From contig WHUZ01000011.1 of NCBI GenBank assembly GCA_015179045.1, positions 496,001 through 560,000 of the forward strand: a stretch of 64,000 bases of DNA, given 5' to 3'. The translations under genes and the position numbers were made by a program. The notes beneath the pieces are model-generated. The model made no database searches. It worked only from the letters and a program-made list of their open reading frames with translations, and had not been told where the DNA came from. Source of the stretch: Kalaharituber pfeilii. Lineage: Eukaryota > Ascomycota > Pezizomycetes > Pezizales > Pezizaceae. Shown here one piece after another: positions 51,701-61,820 of this stretch (positions are counted from its first letter, which is position 1; every line of letters starts with the position of its first letter).

Positions 51701-52350
51701 TAAGCGTCCGTGTGTTGCGAATCATGTCGAAGGTATACGAACCAGCTCTTATGCACTATTGGCCAAAATGTTAGCAATTGGACCAGTTGCGGCAAACTGG
51801 AAGTCAAATTACCTTTTGGGAATTCACAGCACGCTTTAACGATGCGAAGTCAGAGGAGGGGTCGACGGTTCCCAAGAATATCGACTTGAACTGGTTCATC
51901 CCAGCATTGGCAAACAGCAAAGTCGGGTCGGACAGTGGCACAACAGAGGAAGATGGAACTGTATTTCAACAGTCAGCAGTAGCTAATAAGCATTCTGTTG
52001 CAAGGGAGCCACAGACCAAATGTGTGCCTATGTTGTTCAAAGAACTCCAGGAATGTTTCGCGGACACGGTGGGCTGGCCACTCATTGCTAGTAAAATCTG
52101 TAGATTCAGACATGTCTGGAATCAAGTACCTAGAGGAAACGGAGGAAACAAAGGAGTAGAACTGATCGTAGGTGGGGATCTGTGAGCGGAGATTCCCTTG
52201 CTGTTCTGGATAATGCAGCCGTATGGATGGAAGGATGAAGGTGGGGCAGCAACGGAGGGGTCGTATGAAGGATAACGGATGTAAGGGTCCACAGCGAGAG
52301 TGGTGAGTCAAGAAGGAAGCCCCCTGAAAGCAACGGACTGTGCGGAGCAT
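48784..52350 (-). CDS. ala1: Alanyl-tRNA synthetase, probably cytosolic and mitochondrial
   Basis: Class II synthetase that charges tRNA-Ala and edits mischarged Ser/Gly. Nine exons by eye: 52350-52017, 51958-51813, 51755-51743, 51687-51638, 51580-50792, 50736-50334, 50280-49991, 49940-49014, 48960-48784. This gives 1,042 residues from the first ATG, or 963 from the internal ATG at 52113 ([19 protein letters not shown]). Catalytic-domain signatures: [36 protein letters not shown] and DTGMGFERL. Editing domain: NHTGTHVLN and [13 protein letters not shown] zinc ligands. The C-Ala domain has the glycine-rich GGKAGGKGN. The 79-residue extension is rich in Arg, Ser and Leu and nearly free of acidic residues in its first 45 positions, as a mitochondrial targeting sequence would be. 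Exon 3 is a 13-nt micro-exon needed to complete CIRAGGKHND. Confidence 0.95.
51743..51755 (-). other. 13-nt micro-exon of the alanyl-tRNA synthetase gene
   Basis: Encodes CIRA plus the first base of the next Gly codon. It is flanked by AATAG on the 5' side and GTTCGT on the 3' side. The invariant catalytic motif cannot be assembled without it. Confidence 0.85.
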
Positions 52351-52517
52351 CCAACTCTAAGAGTGCCACCAGCGTGCAGCTCCCTACGTGATGCAATGGA
52401 CGATGCGTTTCTTATGTCGGGTGGACAACAGTTGGGGGGGGTGGGAATGAGGCGGCAACTTGTGAGGATGCACAAGAACTCGAGAACTCTGGCCAAGATT
52501 GGATACTTGCCTTCAAT

Positions 52518-52552
<35 letters not shown>

Positions 52553-53220
52553 CATTATTATTATAATTTATTATTCGGCTTCCTTATTATTACTGGCCAC
52601 TGCAACACTCTGTGGCTACCCCGCGGATCGTCCCATCGATATGACAGCCCTGCGATAAAGGGTTTGAGTCAGGGCTTACTTCAGCCAGGCTTGCCAAGAG
52701 CTATGTACGGTACCGTACTCCGTATGTTTAGCTTGCCTCACCAATAGGGAATGCTGGGGCACGGGACCAATCTCAAGCCCATGGAGTGGTGGGCCAGCCC
52801 CAAGAACTTCAGGCGCTATTAATTCCGCTAGCGCGGTCTTTGGTGCAATATTGGTATTACTAAGTACAGGAATGCAATTATACATGGGCTAATCTCCAGT
52901 GACACTTGACTAGTGATGCTCGCTAGTCTTCTACGTAGCTCATATAGCTATTGTGCGACTGCGACACATTTGCGCATTGCATTTTTCGCATTTTTTGCGT
53001 CTTGCGTCTTCCACCCGGTGACCCCCTATATCATTACTCGTATACTACCCTTTGGGCTATGACAAGACTAACTACAAAATAAAGGAATAAAGATACACAG
53101 TAAAATAGCATACCATGCTCCGTTCTCGTGCCCAGACTCTCTTATTGAAGCGTACCAAGAGAGTCTAGACAACCATGCTCCACTTCTGCCACAGTAAGGA
53201 AATCTTTTTTTTCAAAAAAA

Positions 53221-53710
53221 ATATCATTACTCACATGCCGCTCTGTGGGCTATGGTGAAATTAAGTACATGAGGAAGTAAAAGGAATAACAAAGGCGAAG
53301 AAGGAAAAGAAATAACCAAGTGATAATTCAATGAATCCAACAGGCCAGGCCAGGCCAGGCCAACAGAAGGCCTGGACTGGCCTGGACCGTGAAATTCTGG
53401 TCCTGGCCTGGCCTGAACAGCCGTGAGGGCCAACCAGACCAGTCCAGGCCAGTCCAGGCCGGTCCAGATTATTCAGGCCGGTCCAGACCATTCAGGCCAT
53501 TCAGGCAGGTTTAAGCCAATTAAACGAATCCCTCCACAGCTATCTAGGTGAATTAAGGCCAACGTTTACCAGATTGTTTGAGTATTTAATGAGTAGAATC
53601 TTCCATATATCTAGAATTTTAAACAGCAGCGGTCTACGACTTTAGTCAAGTATGTATCACGTACCTAAATCCTCGCCATAGCCCACAGGGTGGCATGCGA
53701 GTAATGATAT
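53221..53710. mobile_element. Inverted-repeat element D carrying a GGCCTGG minisatellite
   Basis: The left end reads ATATCATTACTCACATGCC and the right end is its near-complement (GGCATGCGAGTAATGATAT). The inverted match extends about 37 bp with about four mismatches. Inside, at about 53338-53515, lies an imperfect array of CCAGGCC/GGCCTGG and GGTCCAG units in both orientations. No coding frame. The left-end sequence is repeated in direct orientation at 53028. Confidence 0.65.
53338..53515. repeat. GGCCTGG/CCAGGCC minisatellite
   Basis: Short GC-rich heptamer-like units, present as both complements, that can fold on themselves; embedded in AT-rich DNA inside element D. Confidence 0.8.
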
Positions 53711-54671
53711 ATATATATAAAAAAAGTATGTATCATACTTTATATTCAAGTATATATACTAACAAATATTTTAGAAATGACGGACCTTCCGAACAATACA
53801 ACAGACAGGACTCAATCTTCAATGATGATACCTAATGGGCGACTGTCAATTACTGATAGTGGACATATCCAGGACTATTAAAATCTAATAGTCTCCTACT
53901 TCAGCACTCAGATCCTTCATAATATCAGTCTCCGTGGTATTGAGGTTAGCATCGCAGTAATTCGGGGATCATCACGTGCCATTGCGTAATACACGCGCAC
54001 TGGCGCTAAGAGGCTTGCCAAGACCGCCATAGCGCGCGTTTGTGTTTTACCTCTTAAGTGAGTGAATACGGTATTATAAAGCTGCTTGATAAGGATATTG
54101 ACGTGCTGCATTTGATTCCTTATGGCCCTTGCTATTTGCATAACTCTTTTATGCATAGTATGCTCGGAATTTGGCCCCTGGAAAAGCATAAACTTAGTTG
54201 GTGGAGTGCAACCTCCCAATCGGCCCAACCGCAAGCGACAACACAGGCCTTGCCTGCTCCTGCTCCTGCTCCGGCTCCTACTCCCACCTTTCACGATATT
54301 GTTTGGCGATCGTTGCCTTGGTTGCTAGCACGCCGTTCCCGTACACGAACTTGACGACTGCCCCACTCAATTCGTTCCTTGCAGAGCAGAGATGCGACGA
54401 TTCTAGAACAATCCACACTCTTCACCCAAACTAGACGACAATTCGCTTGGCGCTAGCTTCACTACAAAAGGCTTCTCACAACCTGTCAACCTTTATTGCT
54501 GAGCCCTTGAGTTCCTGCTGCGAATACGCCTGATACTATAAACATCACAGTGGAGTTCGTGGAGCAAATATACCAATATAGCAAGTCGTATATTGAGAAC
54601 AAACAAATTGCCCGGCACTCCTATCGGCGATCCGGTTACAAAAGTCGGGTTAGCTTCAACATCTTAGGTTA

Positions 54672-55575
54672 ATGGTGGCAATTCATGAGAGACTGCATCA
54701 AATGGAATGGAGCGCAGACTTCAGTCGAAAAAGACATCCTACCGATGATTTGATTGAAGAGCAGCCTCTTTCAAAGAGGCTAAGCTTGTTAAGCTTAGGT
54801 GCTGGTAAGCATCATAGGATATCACATTTTTGTTCTAGCAATGCCTATTGCTGATTTCTTTAATGCAATAGATAACAATAATGGGCAAAAACACAAAAAG
54901 TCAGAACCGAAGTCACCTCGTCCACCATTATCACAACCTGAACAGGAGCGAATGGAGGTAGACAATGTGGTCTACATCTCTGACTTGGACTCAGATGAAG
55001 ACTCAGATGAAGGAGAAAAGCTTATTTTTCTACCAGACATCGAGAGGAAATTAACCAGAATACCATACTCGCTTGCAAGCCACAAAGAACCCCAATCCAA
55101 GGAGCAATCCACCTCGACCGAGCTTGTCCTTTATGCAGTTCCATCATCAATATCACTTCCAGAGCAGAAAGATAATGTTCGAAAAGCAATCATCGAGGCT
55201 AGAGAAAGGCTGAGGCAGAAACATACTGAAGCTACTGTTTCGGGAAGAGTAGCGAATAATATATCACAAGCAGTCCCATCCAAAGGTATAGTAAATGGGC
55301 CTTCAGGCAACATGCTGAATGGGCTCCCGAATGTGATGTCGAATCGGATGAATGAAGTGAATGGTGTGAATGGAGCGAATGGAGCGAATGTAGTGAATGG
55401 AGTGAATGGAGCGAATATAGTGAATGGAGTGAATGGCATGATGGCTAATGCTGATTTGCCGAATACACAAGTGTTGTGGAACAATGGTTGGGATAATTGG
55501 ACGCCAATGGATGCTAGTATAGGTCTGGGAGCAATGGCAGGTTATGATGACCTAGATGCAATGGAAATTGAATGA
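54672..55575 (+). CDS. Conserved ascomycete acidic protein of unknown function
   Basis: Two exons by eye, 54672-54804 and 54872-55575, giving 278 residues. I recognise the pattern from uncharacterised filamentous-ascomycete proteins but know no function. The N-terminus has ERLHQMEWSADFSRKR then LSKRLSLLSLG, a basic, nuclear-localisation-like segment. The middle is acidic (DLDSDEDSDEGE) followed by IFLPDIERKLTRIP, the motif LVLYAVPSSISLPEQKD and an Arg/Glu helix (VRKAIIEARERLRQK). At about residues 208-240 an Asn-Gly repeat (VNGVNGANGAN and similar) comes from an 18-bp-like minisatellite. The C-terminus is hydrophobic-acidic (DDLDAMEIE). No membrane segment. It likely acts in the nucleus, perhaps as an adaptor; that is inference. 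Confidence 0.75.
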
Positions 55576-55826
55576 AAGTGGTATAAACGGACTATAGATA
55601 ATAGTAATAAAGCAAGGAATCGCATGTAATGTAATATACAGTACACCCACCATACACCATCCTTGACCAAGAGACACGACAAGAGATGAACCCCAGGATC
55701 AGTGATTAGAGGGAACGCTTATATCAAGAAATTAAGATGAAGTCATGTACCCAGCCCGATTTTATGAAATGAAACCGAATCCAAACTCCAACAAATGTTA
55801 GATAAATAATGAAAATGAAAGACTAC

Positions 55827-56496
55827 CTATGGCCTTTGCTCGGTCGAAGTAGAAGGCCCAGCAACAGGCGCAGAACTTATGCCGGAAGATTCTGGATATG
55901 GAGGGGGGTAATATTGCTGTGGATTGCTTTTGGATGCATCCTCCGGAGGGCCTGGATACGAAGGAGGTTGCACATATTGCGGGTTGTATGCTGTCAAATC
56001 GTTAAATGCGTTCCTCCATTTGATGATCTTGACATAACACATAATACATACCTGGGGGTGGTACAGGATGAAGCCCATGCTCGTGCTGGTAAAAAGAGAA
56101 ATTTTGCTCTGGCTCGCTCGATGCGCGTTCAAATTCAGCTCTCCGTTTCCTCGAGACAAGCCACTATATAGTGTCAGTTAAGGCCCAGAAATCGCATTTC
56201 CCGAGGTTGGACGGACCCGGTGGTAGGCTAATGGAGGGAGCCCTTGATTCATTCGGCAGTGTGCGTGTTTATATGAGATGGTCAAGAAGACAATGAACAA
56301 AAATATTATTCCTAAAAGGATCCCATATCTAATGGTTCTCCCTTCCTGTGTACGAGGGTTAGCGACCATACTCTGATATTAGCATCAAAGTATGACAGAA
56401 CGAGCGACCTACCTCAGAGTACAGCCAGCCTCCAAAATGAGATTCGTGGTCATAGTCATCCCGCTTTGCGAGAACGCTGGAGTAAAAGACTGGCAT
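55827..56496 (-). CDS. Single-pass membrane protein with PPxY motifs (RCR-like)
   Basis: Four exons by eye: 56496-56413, 56345-56217, 56163-56052, 55990-55827, giving 162 residues. A short N-terminus (MPVFYSSVLAKRDDYDHE) is followed by one transmembrane helix (YGILLGIIFLFIVFLTISY). Next is a basic juxtamembrane segment (KHAHCRMNQGLPPLAYHRWL, then RKRRAEF). The proline-rich tail contains two PPxY WW-domain ligands (PPSY and PPPY). This layout is typical of fungal Rsp5/Nedd4 ubiquitin-ligase adaptors such as Rcr1/Rcr2, which act in membrane-protein sorting and wall homeostasis. The match is by architecture, not strong sequence identity. Convergent with the preceding gene, with 251 bp between stop codons. 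Confidence 0.72.
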
Positions 56497-57626
56497 GTCT
56501 AGAAACGATCAAGGAACGAGAGGCTTGCCTTGAAAAGAGGGTTCCGGTGTAGAAAACAGCTGGGGAATATGAACTAATTCAAAACAACAGAAATGCTGAG
56601 AATCGATAGCATCAAGAGGAAGCTATTGACTGAAGGTCAGCAGTGACAAACGCGATTTGCTTCTTGCAAACAGCAGTCCCCTTATTTGACGTGCAGAGAC
56701 ATGAAGCAAACTTTGTTGTATGGTACTTGCAGAAATTCAGAGTCGAGACTCTACTTTGAATTAATCGGGGGGCTCTTGAGGGAACAATGCGTGGTGCGGA
56801 GGTGCAGGCCGATCTTGCATGTTTCACCCCTGTTCCACCTCCGCCGAGGTGCCTCTTTGCTAGGGTCAAGTGTGCAGCATAACTTATGTATCATAGTCCC
56901 GGCAAGATAGCAAGGACCTCATTTTAGCTCGTAGCACGGCAGTGAAGATCTCATTGTGCATGGGGCTGCTCAATTGCTACTCTTGACCCGTAGCCGTGCT
57001 CGCTGCTTGAGTAAATACTGTACTGGAAGGCATTCGCAAACTGTCTCACCTCATGATAGATCTTGCACCCAGGCAGAGCATTGAATATCCTGTGCCTCGA
57101 ATGTGCCAGAAAGATTTTGTAACTACACGGTCAAGAAGAGCTTTGCATAGATTCCGCCTCCACGCAATACGTCATATCTTTCGTCATTATTGAGGGGAAA
57201 CCGCTTTGCTTAACACAATAGCCAAGTCAGACAACCATGAAGGCCCAGTTTGAATAACCAAAAAGGTACTCGAGTAATAATGAAAAAGGCAATCCATGCA
57301 GTACTTAAAAAAAAAAAAAAATGCACAGTGGTATCTGTCGGATCTGAAGCTGCATGCTAATTATTTGTCTTCTCTATGTGCTCAAGTATGTAAATGTTCA
57401 ACGCAAGACCAACACCTCTGTAAGAAACAATAGGAACCTAGTAACATACATACACTTTTAGGGTAATCAGCTATAGCAACCACCAGGTTTCAATCATTCC
57501 CATATCTAGCTGAGTTGTAATCTACTATATACTCAGGGGCAAGTGTAAGTCTTCAGAAGCGCAAAAAGTTGCATACAATGCGACAGGGATAGTTGCGAGG
57601 ATAGAGTTGACCTGTTGGTTATGTAA

Positions 57627-58199
57627 TACGGTCCGACCTTGCTATAATGAATCCTAAAAACCTTGCTATAATGAATCCTGAGAACCTTGCTATAATGAAA
57701 TCGCACCAAATAGTGTAATGAAAAAAAAACTCTAGGAGGTTATTTATCTACATACAAATTGTTCTTGCTATAATGAAAAGTAGCTGATGATATCCATCCA
57801 AACCTCCCTGCTACTGTCTTGCCTCCTGCGTACCAGTAAATTCCTGAGCAGTTGGTTTAAACCAAGTTGTCTATTCCTTCCGGGTATGTTGTTGGTATGA
57901 ACTCTCGCAGCTTGCTAGCAAGTAGACTTCACTGTTAGCGTTCTGATGACAGATCTCAATCTACTCCTGATTTATTTCTAATCTATATTCTTCTCCACTA
58001 CCACTGCTACTTGCATTTCTATTTCCATTTCTATTCATCACTACCACCACTGCCCCATTTGAATTATTTCTTAATGTAGCTATTTCCATTACTATCAAGT
58101 TAATACAGAGGTTAATTAGTATTGATAAGTTTGTTCAAGACTCCGAACTCAGCTGCTAAGACTATATAACTAATTTGCCACAATTCTCTATTTTCTATC
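57627..58199. mobile_element. Pogo-like MITE, copy A3 (one end missing)
   Basis: Begins TACGGTCCGACCTTGCTATA and repeats CCTTGCTATAATGAA three times. It then matches the reverse complement of A2 (ACAAATTGTTCTTGCTATAA, AACCAAGTTGT, CTTCCGGGTATGTTG, GACTCCGAACTCAGC). Similarity stops abruptly at about 58199 before the second terminal repeat, so it is truncated or rearranged. Confidence 0.75.
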
Positions 58200-59258
58200 T
58201 CATGGGCAGGCGAAACTTCGCTAAATTCGATATACTAGTTTCACTGCATGGATCTAGCCAAGAGGGTCTGTGTACTATCAAATTCATTACTTCGACTGAC
58301 CTCAAGGAATGGTACATATGCCAGTACACATATCTCAGGCACAGAAACAGTGCACATCTATTAAATGTCTTTTTGTCTGCTAGATAGAATGTTCGAAGTT
58401 ACTCATTACAGTGCTTGAGAGGAAGGTCAATGCACTTGTACTAGACAGAAAAATAAGTATCGTGACAGGGGGATAAATGCATAATTATGCGCTATGCAGT
58501 TTTTGGCTTAAGCTAGCATATTTTGGTATGCTTGGGTGTTGATAGCCATAAGACTTGTCCAAATGTTGATAGGTGTCCAAAGTTTATTATTTGGTATCCC
58601 TTGGGTGGTCGAGACATGCATGAATTCTGTGCCAGGTGGCGCTGCGCCAAGAGACGCCAAGAGACGGACTGTGGATCAAAGTGCAACGTTCGTAATCTAT
58701 CTGCCACAGAGAATTCAGTACGTATGATAAATTTGAAAAAATATTGAATCTATGCAATAACTGAGGTACATACCTTTTTCCCAGTAACAGACTAGACTTG
58801 CAAATCATGGACTTGAACTGGCTGCGTGAGCTCTGAAGTTGCATCCTGATAGGCAAGCGTGATGGCAGCATAGTACCATGATAACTATGTGTAGCATGTG
58901 AGTAGTTGAGAGGTTGAGCCAGGGGGAGCTGGGGGGGAAAGGGTATGGCCCCGGTCGGGAGGCCAGTTACTGCTTGCACCATCAGGAAAAAATCATTGGC
59001 TTACTATGTTGCCACAAAAACCCATCCCTGTTACTTACGTGCTCCCCCCTTCACACCAACTATACACCAGACCCCCGAATAAGGCTTGTATCAGATAGTT
59101 TAGACCTAGCATCGGTATGATTGGCCAAGACGGGATACGCCGTACAGGTGCATTGGAACTAGGGAAGTGTTTGCTACAATTTGACTACGTACCTACAGAT
59201 ATGCAGGGCAAAAAAAATCCGTAACTTGATGGTTCGTTTGCTACATTCTCATTGTGCG

Positions 59259-59301
<43 letters not shown>
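59259..59301 (+). repeat. A homopolymer, about 43 nt, with GAAAA tail
   Basis: Uninterrupted poly(A) followed by GAAGAAAAGAAAAGAAAA. No adjacent coding body or target-site duplication was found. Confidence 0.9.
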
Positions 59302-59309
<8 letters not shown>

Positions 59310-59871
59310 GAAAAGAAAATTGAATCCTGTGTCAATTGCAGCCGAGTCTCAAGCTACAACTGCTATTATTATCCATAACAGCGCTGACTATCACTGTTTA
59401 TACCTTCTGCTATAGCATTCAATCAGCCTACCCAAAATGTCAGAACTACGAGGATATGGGGTAACTGCTCAAGGATGTCATACTACATTACTATGAAGCT
59501 GTAATAATGTTTTGAGAGCTTCATGAAAATGGTAGTAGATTGTTTCTCCACTATGTTGGAACCTTTCTTGAATCTCTTAATTTGAATTTCCATGACCAAC
59601 AATAGCTATAAACATAGCCTCCACACTCACTCTGGATGGCTTAATAAATTCCTGAGTTGCTAACTAGTTGCAAAGTATCTTGGAAGTTTGGAGAGGAATG
59701 CAAAGTACTTCCAAAAGGACGCCGCGGGCTTGCAGAGAAATAGACCTCCTGTAAGTATGCATTTCATTGCAATGCCAATGTCTGCATAGGAGTTTTATTG
59801 TAAAGAAATAGTATGTACTCTGTTATTTATATTCCAATTGGCAATAATAGGTCCAAAGCAAGGATATTGTT

Positions 59872-59966
59872 GTTCTCGTACCCAGCCTAAAGAGGCCGGT
59901 TGCGAAGCCAAATATTTCTTGCAACCAGTCTGTTACCGAAAATAATAGTCTGGGCACGAGAACAGG
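59872..59966. mobile_element. Fold-back element E (95 bp)
   Basis: The ends GTTCTCGTACCCAGCCTA and TAGTCTGGGCACGAGAAC are inverted repeats, and GGATAT occurs on both flanks as a possible target duplication. The end motif also occurs at about 21.29, 31.77, 33.71 and 53.12 kb. Confidence 0.6.
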
Positions 59967-61820
59967 ATATCGTGAGAGTTGAGTTCTGCCATAATAGGCG
60001 ATGCTGATGTCATGATGCGATGCAATAGTAGTGTGGTGAGGTTTGCTGTAGCAAGCGAAATGATACATGGCTATACTCACCTCCATTGGACAGTTTCAAT
60101 TTTCGCAGCCGGTTTAGTTTCGCACGAAACGGCTCTAGCGAAAATACGAAATCGTTTGGTTGCCGCAGTTTCCACTTGAAATGTCGGCTATACGTGGTCA
60201 ACCAAATAGGGCCTAATATAGCAGCATTGTGACTGTACTACTTGCATACCTCAAAATCACTGTCACTAATCTCTTGCTCGATTTATAGCAAGCATGATAG
60301 TATAGCAGCAGGAAGTGTAGCAAGCGTGATAACAGCATAGTGACATACTCAATTTATAGCAAGCATAGCAGCATGATGAATATGCATTCGCTTATATATT
60401 ATGAAGTATAGCCAGTGTAGTAGCAGCATAATAAGTATGAATTTTATTGACATGTTGTATATATCTTATAGTAGTATTGGTAGCAGGCAATCACTTACAT
60501 GACATGAATGTCCACTTGCGTATAGCATAGTGGTGATATAGCAGCAAGATAGTATGCAGTAGTGAGAAGATTGGAGGTGAGGAGGGATGAGGAGAGAGAG
60601 GATGGGGGTGGAGGCGGACAGGGGTGAGGAGAGAAAGGGTGGGGGAGGGCGGGGGGGGAAGGAGAGAGAGGGTGCGGAGGTAGCGGGAGCTCGGTGGGAG
60701 AGTGGTAGGATTAAGAGCCTCACGGCCGGGAGACCGGTCACTTGTCTAGGTGCTAATCCATCAATTGTCTGTATGCAACCCGTCCGACGCCACGCCACGC
60801 CACTTATTTATGCACTCACCCGGCTCCAAAGAAAATGATGTATTAAAAAAAAAAAAAACCTATGCACCTCAATTTCCTGTTCCGGTACTCGCTCGAAGCC
60901 GTATTTCTTCTTCCGCACCGGTCAATCGTCAGCGTTTCGAGTTTCAGATGTATAGAGATATATATTACTAAGTAGGATAATTAACAAGGCTTTGAAATTG
61001 GATGAAATGTTTAAGGGAAAACGGACTGAGTTGCAATTGTAAATCAAAATCAACTTCACACATTCATTTGAAAAGTTACAAATTGATTAATATCTCATAT
61101 CCAAAGGCCTGAAAGATGCATATACACAATACATTTAACAGCACTCTACGACAATATTTCGTTCCCCTGCCTACATAGCGAACAAATCTCAGAGCCCAAA
61201 ATATCAGATATTGCCTTAGAATGACCCCCAATTGCATCATTATGGGTTATCTTCTCTTTTAAGTCACTCCGCAATGTCCGAATTACATACTTGGAGATTG
61301 AAAATTTCAATTGAGTCAACTCCTTTTGTTCAACTCATTCTTTCACAAACGCAGCAAGATATATGACTTATACAATCGCACATCTCCAGTTGCACTTGTA
61401 TTCCTCACCAATCAGCCCGCAGACCGGCCCTTGATCGCTTGTACTTCTCAGTTGCTATTCCAACTGGTACCTCATAGACTGGATCCAAGAAAACGTTGGT
61501 TAGCAGACTCCCAGGTATCCATCCGTACAACCCTTTATAAGCGATTCAGTTATATTTCTTCCACCCTAGATCCCACCAAAAGAAACCCAGCTCAAGGCGT
61601 CCCAATTACCCTTTTCCAAATCCAAGTCTATGCAAATCCTAACTTCTCCAATGCGCCCAATTAAAAAACACCAAGACGGGAACGAGACGGAATAACACAA
61701 GAAAAAGCAAAATCGCGGATTTTGCAATTCCACACTCCATTCCACTCTCAGTAAAAAAAAAAATCCAAAGAGAATAAATATGGTGTCCGAACTCAAGATA
61801 ATCCATGATATTTAAGGCCT

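Larger units (their letters stand above)
52351..54671. other. Divergent upstream region with inverted-repeat element
   Basis: Lies between the divergent alanyl-tRNA synthetase and the acidic-protein gene. Contains a T homopolymer (about 52519-52551), a short hairpin near 53133-53168, the element at 53221-53710, and a partial copy of that element's left end at about 53028-53095. A 98-codon frame at 54058-54354 has a Pro-Ala repeat but no family features, and may be 5' leader. Confidence 0.45.
56497..61820. other. Gene-free 5.3-kb region with repeats
   Basis: No gene recognised. Contains the pogo-like MITE A3, the fold-back element E, an A homopolymer at about 59259-59301 and a G/A-rich strand-biased block at about 60575-60690. 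Open frames of 60-131 codons overlap one another and lack family features. Confidence 0.45.

Noticed and set aside
53133..53168. Hairpin AGACTCTCTT...AAGAGAGTCT as a terminator or ncRNA
   Set aside because: Intrinsic hairpin terminators do not apply to fungal nuclear genes; it is more likely part of the repeat remnants around element D.
54058..54354. 98-codon frame with a Pro-Ala repeat
   Set aside because: Proline/alanine comes from a simple CTCCTG repeat; it lies in the likely leader of the next gene and has no family match.
60680..60760. tRNA-like string around AGCTCGGTGGGAGAGTGG
   Set aside because: The D-arm-like start has no matching T-loop and the acceptor ends do not pair.
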